DNA of 43,658 nt from positions 1-43,658 of the forward strand of contig DCVX01000032.1 of assembly GCA_002328805.1 (NCBI GenBank), written 5' to 3'. The number at the start of each line of letters is the position of its first letter. Position 1 is the stretch's first letter. The DNA comes from Candidatus Dojkabacteria bacterium UBA2177 (GTDB lineage: Bacteria; Patescibacteriota; Dojkabacteria; SC72). Positions 24,101 through 32,023 of the stretch are shown piece by piece. The notes beneath the pieces were generated by a model that saw only the letters and a list, made by a program, of their open reading frames with translations, was not told where the DNA came from and did not search any database. Position numbers and translations under genes: made by a program.

Positions 24101-26194
24101 AGAGCCTGTGTCGTTAATAATTATAAGATCACTCCCTTTAAGAGCAAGGTTTAATAAGTCTCTAGGCTGAACAGCATGGCCTTCTAGTCTAGTGTTAAAT
24201 TTCTGTTCTACATCATCTACACCTACGTGTTCCAGTATCCATCTCCAGTTTATTGATGCAAAGAAACCATCTTGGTCACAGTCTCCTATGGTTGCAATCT
24301 TATTATTGCTGACCACCGTTCTGTATACTATTTTTGCAGCCTTATCTACATTCTGCAACGCACTAGGAGGCTCTTCTGCATTTTCATTTGGGAACATTGC
24401 CTCTAACATTTCTTTTTTGTTCTCAACTCCTAAGGATTTATAATATTCATTAAGCATATTATTTGCTATTAGACCTTCTAAAACCTCCACATAACGAAGG
24501 TCTCCGTAAACCCTATCTGAGAGATATTTATTTTGCTCAAGTTGCTCTTCTGTAAAATCACTTCTTCTAGGAGGAGACCCTGTAGGAAAAATTCTTTCAA
24601 AGACAGGCTCCTGTAAGACATCTAGGAGCATTCTGATTTCGAGTCCCTTGTCGTCATATGGGTTTACTAAAACATCACTAATTAATTCTAGATCCAACCT
24701 GTATCTCCACGCAGGTCTAACATTTCTTATCTTTGTTGGAACTGCTATGTCAATTAGTATTTCATCATCTAGAGCATCCTGTAATGAAAGAATAGCTTTA
24801 TATTCTTCTTCATTCATGTCATGCAGATAAAGAGCCTTATGTCCTGATTCGAGTCTTTTTATAAGCATTAATATTGTTTGGAACTCTTCTTTACTTATAT
24901 GTTCTAAACCACTTCGAGGTGTTTTTCCTATTCTTCTGAGACTGTCTAATGATGTTTTAAGCCTATTAACTGCAGAATCTCTGTCGAGAAGTTCAACAAC
25001 TAGTTCGAGTTTTTCAATCGCGATGGATTCATCAAATGTTAAGACCTCTTTCGCTTCTGTATCTTCTTCATCTTTTTCTGCTCTTTCAAGAGTTCCTCGT
25101 GTTTTGCTCATCCTCTCTGCCAGTGAGACTAGGCTTTCTATATCTTCTTCTGAGAGAATATCTAAATGATTGTTCTGGTCTAGAAGGATTGTCTTGTTTA
25201 TTATTGCTCTGGCATCTATACAAATCTCTTTTCTCTTCTCTAGGATATACTTAGTAGAAAGGCTTGGAGATAATGGTATGGAACCTCTAAGAAGCTCTGC
25301 AGCTTGAGAGTTTATCTGGTAAGCAAAAAATGTTAGTTCTATCATTTTGTCTAGTGCTTCCTCATCTTCTGTTGCACCAAGTTCTTTCTCTGCTAACAAT
25401 ATTGACAATGCCTCTGCGGAATCATTTGCAACAAGAGAATGTTCAAACCAGTGCGAAGATATGGCCACAGGTCTCTGTGACAAACCTCCCTGCGAAGATG
25501 GAACGATATGCTGGTCATGTTTATTTATATAGGTAGGACCACTTGAGTTTATCTTTTCTACTCTTTGGTGATGAAGAATTAGATCATCTAGATCTATCTC
25601 TAATATGTCTGCATATTTCCGAGCAAGTTTTACATCTATCTCCTCAGAATCTAATTTGCCCTCTCCGACCCATTCTTCTTCTGTGATCCACTCTTCGTTT
25701 GTTGCAAGCTGTGTCCCCTTTGCAAGAAGACTAAGTGCTTCAATTATTGAACACCCTGAGGTAACAAGATATTTAACAACTTCCTGCTGTATCGCTTTCC
25801 TGTATCCTGGGCGATTAAGTCCCTCTTCTCTATTCTCTCTTTGTGATGAAGAAACAATGGTCTTTAAGACGACCTTTGGTTCAAAAAGGTCTCCTTTGTC
25901 TAGTGTTCTAGCTCTCTTCTTTTGAGATTCCTTAGATTCATACTCTGTAACTTCTTCTTGTCCAAATACATATCTTCCCTGTTCAGCTAATTCTTCTGTA
26001 GTTAATAGAATATCTGAGAATTTTCTTCCTGTGGAAGTTATCTTGTTATCAAAAATCTCATCCTTGAGAGTTCTAAGACGCATTTCCATTGTCGGATCTT
26101 CGAGAGTTGCTTCAAACCAATTCTCGTATCTTGGAGAGAATTCTGCCTTATCTATATTTACTTGACTCAAGTTTCTTTCTTCTTGCTTATTCAT
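21140..26194 (-). CDS. Giant RecJ-like DHH/DHHA1 phosphoesterase (1684 residues)
   Basis: The core is recognisably RecJ, the single-strand 5'-3' exonuclease of recombination and repair. Motif I is GDCDQDG (637-643, usually GDYDxDG), the next Asp site is NDTG (694-697), and CDHHT (811-815) is the name-giving motif. ENRAIVRNGM (1246-1255) and the DHHA1 motif GGHPEAAGG (1475-1483) follow, then an OB-like C-terminal domain (about 1570-1640). Bacterial RecJ is usually 550-800 residues. Here about 630 residues precede the core and roughly 320 extra residues separate DHH from the ENR motif. Neither addition shows a domain I know; both are charged and look helical. Retained metal ligands suggest an active enzyme. 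Numerous antisense open frames within it are shadows. Confidence 0.85.
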   Translation of the reverse strand: MNKQEERNLSQVNIDKAEFSPRYENWFEATLEDPTMEMRLRTLKDEIFDNKITSTGRKFSDILLTTEELAEQGRYVFGQEEVTEYESKESQKKRARTLDKGDLFEPKVVLKTIVSSSQRENREEGLNRPGYRKAIQQEVVKYLVTSGCSIIEALSLLAKGTQLATNEEWITEEEWVGEGKLDSEEIDVKLARKYADILEIDLDDLILHHQRVEKINSSGPTYINKHDQHIVPSSQGGLSQRPVAISSHWFEHSLVANDSAEALSILLAEKELGATEDEEALDKMIELTFFAYQINSQAAELLRGSIPLSPSLSTKYILEKRKEICIDARAIINKTILLDQNNHLDILSEEDIESLVSLAERMSKTRGTLERAEKDEEDTEAKEVLTFDESIAIEKLELVVELLDRDSAVNRLKTSLDSLRRIGKTPRSGLEHISKEEFQTILMLIKRLESGHKALYLHDMNEEEYKAILSLQDALDDEILIDIAVPTKIRNVRPAWRYRLDLELISDVLVNPYDDKGLEIRMLLDVLQEPVFERIFPTGSPPRRSDFTEEQLEQNKYLSDRVYGDLRYVEVLEGLIANNMLNEYYKSLGVENKKEMLEAMFPNENAEEPPSALQNVDKAAKIVYRTVVSNNKIATIGDCDQDGFFASINWRWILEHVGVDDVEQKFNTRLEGHAVQPRDLLNLALKGSDLIIINDTGSSEQDTKTFSLIKNGVQSIEDLLFFRENIEGIQGFSSLTKHVQRQIKTKLTRFINEHKDDKDLDLTELLETRFTTGKTYIDDSNNKKPEYKSLSDYAPLVYFLEGFPDLKIIVCDHHTPSIEAIEYFRDNEDVIMVNPEWVRNGYEEKFIEEMKLALKPNDKGEVNIEEINKVQRKYTCYPESDIVGTVTTGKVIKRFLQLLTDEEIVREEATEIYSLDAEARKNKYRELAQIVSKGSKESTEDLPLPTEIHIMLDEDTDIELSLEGLWMEKAPMDKITSRINQSVSSLGHYVTRIKQNGLSQEESITLLKELEAKWGLVINNKEDFLSYIKEESFSLDKDSVSNRTIDKIDTLYKRRIEEVTESDILSKGELRFYLDYAKRLPKSFFLLPKDEKEEYILPTLFKLSTEIDRTAEIEAIDGSFSINLTDIVQRALLPDDNPDKILNLRDLKIHLFDLIEQGYDENGGIPENPRTGEVPDKRTKVRYEGNKIWNEVIERLQKRKRLTPMEMRAVDSFFKYGPYGFEFINLTEATATLGDGGSVDLGKGRENRAIVRNGMNAIEKFTDDYWEATGQEKSELKRIQPEILRLIRTSLRGTHIKSVNWHLSRLLTHGVSAFVNAMYRRGKEERSERAKEFWTEAADFCIRRSDNETTRRHRHTLVYAQEVSIERREELFEQIAKDLDNNHGELEKPIIITKLEGRKYVDPTKGLRGLIAGQLAGRYEKPTMVIVEEKAETNGTAGRYSVSFRLPAKGNVAADMVQLGLAINEIPGIKILAHGGHPEAAGGTWEVKGGKEKLHEVLDPIFLKYEIENPDAGIVKVEEVIERTAQSLEEEGWGYLGDYREYVNTFDVADTIAASMYKQTNPYGVNMPGLMIEFEDLTVVSRSNGVKNDGDEYCNLMVRDKRGNVKTMRLFKNLADLNQIHKGDTVTLRAQPIMRLRALGEGNLEYNWPIPGDTEQRISASTVVGEKAKPHLDIDKIMSIRRGN

Positions 26195-26221
26195 GCCCCT
26201 TGTTTAAGCTAGTCGTATATT

Positions 26222-26246
26222 AAAAAGAGGGTGCTTTTTGCACCCT
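26222..26246 (-). terminator. Terminator-like hairpin in the leader of the RecJ-like gene
   Basis: On the minus strand AGGGTGC, loop AAAAA, GCACCCT is followed by CTTTTTA. It has the form of an intrinsic terminator but lies only 28 bases upstream of the RecJ-like start and in the same orientation. It could be an attenuator, or could block read-in from antisense transcription of the lemA side. Confidence 0.6.
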
Positions 26247-26474
26247 ACGGAATTCAAGACTTATTCAATTTTATGCAGGCTCTAATTTTTTCTAGCACTA
26301 TACTTCTTTTCTAATGTTATAAATTCTTCTACTGTAAACTACTCTAGGTCTGAATCCAGAATACTCGTTAAAAATTTATACTGTCAAGAAATTTAAAGAG
26401 TCTTATTCTACGGTTAATTTTTATGTATAAAATATCTCCAAAATTTTGAGAGCGGAAGTTACATTTGTAAAAAA

Positions 26475-26503
26475 TTGCAAAGAAAGTAAAAAGGATTTAG
26501 AAT
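26475..26503 (+). promoter_or_regulatory. Promoter of lemA and the DUF2207-type gene
   Basis: TTGCAA (26475-26480), exactly 17 bases, TAGAAT (26498-26503). The predicted start near 26510 gives a leader of about 23 bases. Confidence 0.6.
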
Positions 26504-26532
26504 GGTGATAATAAATTTATTCTTTTAATTTT

Positions 26533-27075
26533 ATGATTTATGCAATAATAGCCCTGGTTTTGATAGCAGCACTCTTGGTTGGGCTTTATAACCGTCTTGC
26601 AAAACAAAGAGTTATTGTCGACGAAGCTTCCTCAGATATTGAGACCTTCTTAAAGCAAAGATACGACATGATTCCTAATCTTGTTGAGATTGTAAAAGGT
26701 TATGCAAAGCACGAGAAGGAAACCTTCAGAGAGATAACGGAGATGAGAGCAAAAGCAATGTCTGCTGGTTCGCTATCTGAAAAGATGGAAATTGAGGGAG
26801 AACTTACAAAGGGATTATCTAAAATAATGGCTGTTGCTGAGAATTACCCAGAACTAAAGGCAAATACAAACTTCTTAGAGTTGCAGAGTAGCTTGAAAGA
26901 CCTTGAGGATAATATCCAGAAGTCCAGAAGGTTCTACAATGGTGCAGCAAGAGATTTCAATACTATGATTGCAGTATTTCCAAATAATCTTCTAGCAGGA
27001 GTTTTTGGATTCTCCAAGGTTGCCTTCTTTGAGGCAACAGAACAAGAGAAAGAGAATGTAAAAGTAAAATTCTAA
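26533..27075 (+). CDS. lemA: LemA family membrane protein
   Basis: LemA proteins are small membrane-anchored helical proteins of uncertain role, found across bacteria and often linked to cell-envelope or surface functions. The 180-residue product has an N-terminal membrane segment (residues 2-19), then LYNRLAKQRVIVDEASSDIETFLKQRYD-type coiled helices. It also has the family block IPNLVEIVKGYAKHE and the C-terminal RRFYNGAARDFNTMIAVFP. It sits 15 bases upstream of a DUF2207-type gene, a pairing common in bacteria, so the two probably act together. Confidence 0.93.
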   Translation: MIYAIIALVLIAALLVGLYNRLAKQRVIVDEASSDIETFLKQRYDMIPNLVEIVKGYAKHEKETFREITEMRAKAMSAGSLSEKMEIEGELTKGLSKIMAVAENYPELKANTNFLELQSSLKDLEDNIQKSRRFYNGAARDFNTMIAVFPNNLLAGVFGFSKVAFFEATEQEKENVKVKF

Positions 27076-27090
27076 TTATTAGAAATTATT

Positions 27091-28824
27091 ATGACCATTA
27101 CTAGAAAGGTATTAAGATCTTTTTTTTTAGGCTTTCTCCTATTATCTAGCATCTTTGCTTTAGAGGTAAATGCTCAATCTGCACAGGAGGAGATAACTCT
27201 TTTTGAAACAGAGGTTGTCCTAGAGGAGAGTACAGACATCAATATTAGGGAGGAGATACATTATGTATTTCCTCAGCCAAAGCATGGGATTATTCGTGAG
27301 ATTCCAACGGATTATAAAGTACAAGCAGGACTTAGAAGACCTACAACTTTAGTTTTAAATGATATTTACTACTATAGTACTGATAATCCTAATATTAAAT
27401 TTGATTACTACAAAAGAAGTAGCAAGAATGGTTATGCAATATTTCAGATTGGAGACCCAGATATCACGGTTATTGGGGAGTATGTATATGTTATAGATTA
27501 CACATTAAAAAATGCCATTAACTATTTTGATGATTACGATGAACTTTATTTAAATATTACTGGTGATGGATGGGTTGTTCCAATTAAAAAAGCAACTGCT
27601 CGAGTAATAACGCCCGGAGAAATTACAGATCAGCTATGTTTTACCGGACCTGTAGGTTCTACAGAATCAAATTGTTCATTTGAGTCCAATTCTGAAAAAG
27701 AAGTCACCATTTCAACAGATTTCCAACTAAATTCTAGGGAGGGACTTACGGTTGTACTCAAGATGCCAAAAGGGACTTTAGAAGACACTACGGGAAGCCA
27801 GAGAACCGCTTTTCTGCTAAGTAATCTGGGAATACTACTTCCAATACCTGTGTTCTTTTTACTCTTAACAATTCTTAAGAAAAAGGGTAAGAATGAAAAA
27901 ATAACGATTATTCCCCACTATGAACCAATGGAGGGTCTGTATCCATTGCTAGCTGGTTATATATACCAAACAAAATTAGATACTAAACACATAACTGCGG
28001 AAATTATTCAGTTGGCAATTGATGGGTATATAACAATAAAGCAGGAAGGAAAGAGAAAGTATCTTCTTTTAAAAAATGAAACCTCCAAAAGTCCTTCTTA
28101 TTCAGAATCGACAACTTTGTATGAAGGATTGTTCAAAGAAGGAAATTCTGTCCAAACTAACAAGTTCTCTTCTAATTTCTATCTAACTGTAAGGACTATA
28201 ACATCACAGTTGGATAACAAGGTCTACAGTGATAAATATTTCTCTACAAAGAGAAGAAATCTAAAAAGAGCTCTCTCTGCTATTTGGATTATTGTTATGT
28301 TTTTGGGTTTTTACTCTTTTGCTCCCCTTTCTATAATAGCTGCAACTGGTTGGTCTATTGGTCTTCTGATCTCAGGCTTACTCTCTTTTATATTCTCGTT
28401 TAGAATAGATTTAAAAAGTGATAAGGGGAATAAGATATATTACGAAATGGAGGGATTAAAGATGTATATAGATACTGCTGAGAAGCATAGGATAGAGTTT
28501 CATAATAATCCTACAAAGTTTAGAGGTGTCTTTGAGAAATTACTCCCCTATGCCATCATATTTGGTCTGGAAAAGAAGTGGAGTGAAGAGTTTAAAGAGA
28601 TTTATCAGGAACCTCCTACTTGGTATCAAGGCAATATCTCTGCATTTAATTCCTACTTATTAGTCTCGTCTATTTCAGACATTAGTAGAAATGTAAAATC
28701 TAAATCAGTTCCTCCTAATAGTGCTGGTGGTGTTCGCTCAAGTCATGGAGGAAGTGGTGGAAGCGGGTTTGGTGGAGGTAGTAGTGGTGGTGGCTTTGGC
28801 GGTGGTGGTGGAAGTAGTTGGTAG
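27091..28824 (+). CDS. DUF2207-type membrane protein with Gly/Ser-rich tail
   Basis: The 577-residue product starts with a signal peptide (basic TRKVLRS, a hydrophobic core, Ala-rich end near residue 28). An extracellular beta-rich domain follows (about 30-235, including HGIIREIPTDY). A membrane segment lies near 240-262, then a cytoplasmic domain, and two further membrane segments around 390-430. The C-terminus is almost pure Gly and Ser ending in SSW. This is the layout of DUF2207 predicted membrane proteins, function unknown, usually next to lemA as here. The stop is TAG. It converges on the femAB-like gene with an 86-base gap in which I see no clear terminator. Confidence 0.88.
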   Translation: MTITRKVLRSFFLGFLLLSSIFALEVNAQSAQEEITLFETEVVLEESTDINIREEIHYVFPQPKHGIIREIPTDYKVQAGLRRPTTLVLNDIYYYSTDNPNIKFDYYKRSSKNGYAIFQIGDPDITVIGEYVYVIDYTLKNAINYFDDYDELYLNITGDGWVVPIKKATARVITPGEITDQLCFTGPVGSTESNCSFESNSEKEVTISTDFQLNSREGLTVVLKMPKGTLEDTTGSQRTAFLLSNLGILLPIPVFFLLLTILKKKGKNEKITIIPHYEPMEGLYPLLAGYIYQTKLDTKHITAEIIQLAIDGYITIKQEGKRKYLLLKNETSKSPSYSESTTLYEGLFKEGNSVQTNKFSSNFYLTVRTITSQLDNKVYSDKYFSTKRRNLKRALSAIWIIVMFLGFYSFAPLSIIAATGWSIGLLISGLLSFIFSFRIDLKSDKGNKIYYEMEGLKMYIDTAEKHRIEFHNNPTKFRGVFEKLLPYAIIFGLEKKWSEEFKEIYQEPPTWYQGNISAFNSYLLVSSISDISRNVKSKSVPPNSAGGVRSSHGGSGGSGFGGGSSGGGFGGGGGSSW

Positions 28825-28910
28825 TAAAATTCACCCATTCTCTATCCAAACCTAAACACTCATACGTAATATATAACTACAGATGATTAGGAATCTATAT
28901 TAGAAATCAC

Positions 28911-29969
28911 TTACCACTTAATTGTATAACCCTTTTGAGTTGTCCTAAACCAAGAGTATATATAGTAAATATAGTACTTTATCTTGTCTAGAGCGTAATC
29001 CCTACTGTGCATATATGTAACCTTTTTACCTCCTAAACTTTCTTTAAAGGCTCCTACTCCTGACCAAGGATGCTTCTTCTCTTCATACCCTTCTGGGACA
29101 ACACCACCAAACAGATCAAATACTTTACATCCTAATTCTTTACCAAGCTTTAAGCATTCCCAATAAAGAAGATATGTAATATTAATATTCTTATCTCTAA
29201 AGTGTGTATCTGTAGCAGCCTGATAAAGATGCATATGCTCTCCATATACTGTGCATTGCCAGATACCAATAGGCTTATCCTTGTAATATCCCACAACCAT
29301 ATAACACATACCCCTTTTAACCTGCTCTTCTAACTCCTTAAGAAGCAGAGAGGTTGGTTTATCTGTATACCCCTTTAATTCTACAGTCTGTTCATGCAAC
29401 TCTTTAAATAGATCAAACTGAGAAGTATCATTGAATATTTTAACTGAGACCTCTTCTTTATTCTTAAGAAGCCGATTCAAAAGATTCCTCTTTGTCTTAT
29501 TCATATCTCTTCTTAAATCTTCCAAATCCTTTGTCAAATCTACCTGCTGAGAGATAAGAGCATCTACATTATGTATGGGAGCAAGTTTAAAAGAATTCTT
29601 ATTATAGAAAGTTTTTAATATTTGGTTTTCTTTATACAAAGGAGCAAACCTTAACATAAAACAACTATTTTCCTTTGCAATACCCTTACAAAAAGTCAGA
29701 ACCTCTCCCCACTCTTCTTCACTACCCTCTTTTAACATCGGAGAGTGTTTACATTCTAAAAAATTCCCAAAAAGTTTTGACTTCCCAATAAAGCAGTTAA
29801 TTATTCCTATGAATTGATCTTCTTTATATATTGCATATCTAAAAACTTCTGTGCCAATAGATTCTTCGTACCTGTACCTTGCACTACTGTTTAAGAATGA
29901 ATAGTTTGGAAGAGTTTGGACTAGATTATCCCAAGTATTATCGTCAGTTATTTCTTTGAAATTTAACAT
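28911..29969 (-). CDS. FemAB-like aminoacyltransferase (GNAT fold)
   Basis: Fem transferases use aminoacyl-tRNA to add amino acids to the cross-bridge of peptidoglycan precursors. This 352-residue protein has two GNAT-like halves and a central basic stretch (DLRRDMNKTKRNLLNRLLKN, about 150-170). The C-terminal half shows YLLYWECLKLGKELGCKVFDLFGGV and the GVGAFKESLGG motif typical of Fem-type proteins (GxxxFKxxFGG). It may build a bridge or modify another surface polymer. It lies 11 bases after the DegT-type aminotransferase on the same transcript, which suggests a shared envelope role. Confidence 0.85.
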   Translation of the reverse strand: MLNFKEITDDNTWDNLVQTLPNYSFLNSSARYRYEESIGTEVFRYAIYKEDQFIGIINCFIGKSKLFGNFLECKHSPMLKEGSEEEWGEVLTFCKGIAKENSCFMLRFAPLYKENQILKTFYNKNSFKLAPIHNVDALISQQVDLTKDLEDLRRDMNKTKRNLLNRLLKNKEEVSVKIFNDTSQFDLFKELHEQTVELKGYTDKPTSLLLKELEEQVKRGMCYMVVGYYKDKPIGIWQCTVYGEHMHLYQAATDTHFRDKNINITYLLYWECLKLGKELGCKVFDLFGGVVPEGYEEKKHPWSGVGAFKESLGGKKVTYMHSRDYALDKIKYYIYYIYSWFRTTQKGYTIKW

Positions 29970-29980
29970 AATATATCGTA

Positions 29981-31279
29981 TTAGATATTAAGAGGTTTTG
30001 CAAAATTATTAACTATTCCAACAATTTCTTTAGCATCTTCCTCGGTTACTTCAATATTTGTAGGAAGATTTAATATGTTTTTCCCGACTCTTTCTGCTAT
30101 TGGGCAAGAACCTTGTTTGTAGTCAACCTTTCCAAGCTCTTCCTCAGATAATGGGTGGACAGGAGAACTATACCAATTCCCAACTATAATCTCCCTCTCT
30201 AGAAGCTTCTGCTTCACCTCTGCCCTATTTTCTAGAAGTATGGGATATCTAAGAAGCAGGTCTCCTTCTGTTTTAAATACAAAATTCTCTTTCAAGTTTG
30301 TATCGTAAAACTCTGTTATCTTCTCTCTCTTTTGATTTATCTTAGAAACTTTTTTAAGCTGATTACTTAAAAGAACAGCTTGCACTTGAGAAAGCTTCTC
30401 TATTCCTGAGAATACTATTGTATCTGCCTTTGCCTGTTTTTTTATTAATCCTAAATTCCTAAAGAGGATAATTAAGACTCTCCCTATTGTAATATTTGTG
30501 CGAGGGATTATTTTTGTAAAGTAGTATTTTTTTATTAAAGACCAGAGTTTAATGTATCTTGCGTTATATAGAGATTCTTTTTTACTCGGTTTGCGTAGTT
30601 CTGAATAGTTCTCCCTGGCGATATCTAGAGCATCTTCGTCTAAAATAATACTTGCAGCTCCCTGTGTAGAGCTTATACTTTTGTCTTGGGAGAAACTAAA
30701 GAGTAACATATCACTGTATTTACCTAATGTAGAATATTTTCCTTTAAAATCAGAAGGGAAAATATGTGCAGAATCCTCGATGATTTTTATTTTCTCCTTT
30801 TCTGCCCTTTCCCTATTGGCTTTATCTACAAGATCTCTTACCTTCTTCATATCCACAATGTTTCCAAATGTGTGCTGAACGACTATTGCTCTAGTCTTAT
30901 TTGTTATCTTCCCTTTAAGAAGTGATATGTCCATATTGAAACTTTTAGGATCTATATCTACAAAAACAGGTTTTAGCTTGTTCCAAAGGATTGGTGCAAC
31001 AACAGCTACACAGGTAAAGGCTTGGACTATGACTTCATCCTCTTCATTTAATTCAAGAGATTTTAGGTAGAAATATATGGAATCTCTACCTCTATTAAAA
31101 AGAAAGATGTTTTCTTCTGTAATTTCTGCTAAATTTTCATTTTCCCTAAGATGCCTAAGAAGTTGTTCTCTTAAATTGCCAATAGATCCTTTTAAATTCT
31201 CTTGTCCCTTTAAAATTCTTTTAGCTAACTCTAAATCATCTCTCTCTGTGTTAGGTATAGAACCGATAAAAACAGACAT
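29981..31279 (-). CDS. DegT/DnrJ/EryC1/StrS-family PLP aminotransferase
   Basis: Family members transfer amino groups to nucleotide-linked keto-sugars for surface glycans or antibiotics. In this 432-residue protein EDSAH (Asp169) contacts the PLP ring nitrogen and Lys200, in FSFSQDKSISS, is the Schiff-base lysine. The C-terminal half (YPILLENRAEVKQKLLEREIIVGNWY, then LNLPTN) is the usual substrate-closing part. The sugar is not identifiable. It is the third gene of a minus-strand run mutL, rsmI-like, degT, femAB-like, with 33 bases to the previous gene. Confidence 0.88.
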   Translation of the reverse strand: MSVFIGSIPNTERDDLELAKRILKGQENLKGSIGNLREQLLRHLRENENLAEITEENIFLFNRGRDSIYFYLKSLELNEEDEVIVQAFTCVAVVAPILWNKLKPVFVDIDPKSFNMDISLLKGKITNKTRAIVVQHTFGNIVDMKKVRDLVDKANRERAEKEKIKIIEDSAHIFPSDFKGKYSTLGKYSDMLLFSFSQDKSISSTQGAASIILDEDALDIARENYSELRKPSKKESLYNARYIKLWSLIKKYYFTKIIPRTNITIGRVLIILFRNLGLIKKQAKADTIVFSGIEKLSQVQAVLLSNQLKKVSKINQKREKITEFYDTNLKENFVFKTEGDLLLRYPILLENRAEVKQKLLEREIIVGNWYSSPVHPLSEEELGKVDYKQGSCPIAERVGKNILNLPTNIEVTEEDAKEIVGIVNNFAKPLNI

Positions 31280-31312
31280 TTATTACTAATACTAAATTAT
31301 TTTAAGACACCC

Positions 31313-32023
31313 TTAGATGTTAATTAAGAAAAGACATGGGTTTTTCTCCAAAACCTTCCTTTCTCTCTTCCACTCTTTTATACTCTTGGTCACAATGTAT
31401 TCGTCCTCACCCATAACTTGTTGAGCTATACAAAGGAGAGTCTCTTCTTCGCATATATCTAAGATGTCTTCTAACATGTTCTGGTTTTTGTATGGAGTTT
31501 CCATAAACATCTGAGTCTGTTTAGTGTTCTGAGCAATCCTTTCTAAGGTTTTAATCTTTTTTCTCTTGCTCCCTCTCTCCTTTGGTAAGTAACCGTAAAA
31601 AGCGAAACTTTGACCATTAAGACCAGAGGCCATAAGTGCAAGGAAAACAGATGATGGACCGACAAGAGGGATACACTTAACACCTTTAGCTTGGGCAACT
31701 CTAACTAATCTATGTCCTGGATCTGCTATAGAAGGTGCTCCTGCATCTGATATTAAACCTAGATTTTTGCCTTGGAATAGGGGTTCTAATAGAGATTCTA
31801 GTTCATCATCTTTTGTATTCTTGTTTAATTCAAAGATATTTATGTCCTGTATCTGCTTCTTTAGAGAGATATCTTTAAGGAATGCTCTGGCAATCTTAGG
31901 TGTTTCAGAAATAAAATTTTCTAAGTTTTCAATATTCTCCAAGTCCTTAGCAAGCAATGTCTCTGACAATTTATAATTTGCGGAAATTGGTACTGGTATT
32001 AAATATAGTTTGCCTGTTTTCAT
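31313..32023 (-). CDS. RsmI-like SAM-dependent methyltransferase (tetrapyrrole methylase fold)
   Basis: RsmI 2'-O-methylates a cytidine (C1402) of 16S rRNA in the decoding centre. This 236-residue protein has the fold's hallmark stretches: LYLIPVPI at the N-terminus, LGLISDAGAPSIADPGHRLV, the SAM-loop VGPSSVFLALMASGL, and FYGYLPKER. It is shorter than E. coli RsmI (286) and its N-terminal third (residues 15-80) differs, as in a shorter RsmI-like subgroup. rRNA methylation is therefore likely but not certain. Its ATG overlaps the mutL stop by one base, so it is translationally coupled to mutL. Confidence 0.82.
   Translation of the reverse strand: MKTGKLYLIPVPISANYKLSETLLAKDLENIENLENFISETPKIARAFLKDISLKKQIQDINIFELNKNTKDDELESLLEPLFQGKNLGLISDAGAPSIADPGHRLVRVAQAKGVKCIPLVGPSSVFLALMASGLNGQSFAFYGYLPKERGSKRKKIKTLERIAQNTKQTQMFMETPYKNQNMLEDILDICEEETLLCIAQQVMGEDEYIVTKSIKEWKRERKVLEKNPCLFLINI

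Larger units (their letters stand above)
26195..26532. other. Intergenic region between the RecJ-like gene and lemA
   Basis: 338 bases between divergent genes. They contain a minus-strand hairpin with T-run near the RecJ-like gene (26222-26246) and the lemA promoter (26475-26503). The middle (about 26250-26470) is AT-rich with no convincing open frame, tRNA or strong structure visible. Confidence 0.6.

Noticed and set aside
21140..26194. Many open frames of 60-120 codons antisense to the RecJ-like gene
   Set aside because: They are low-complexity mirror translations of a charged, Leu/Ser/Glu-rich gene, lack starts with ribosome sites and match no family. The sense frame carries all conserved motifs.
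28737..28824. Tandem repeat at the end of the DUF2207-type gene
   Set aside because: The GGT/GGA/AGT repeats are simply codons of the Gly/Ser-rich tail usual for this family, not an independent repeat element.
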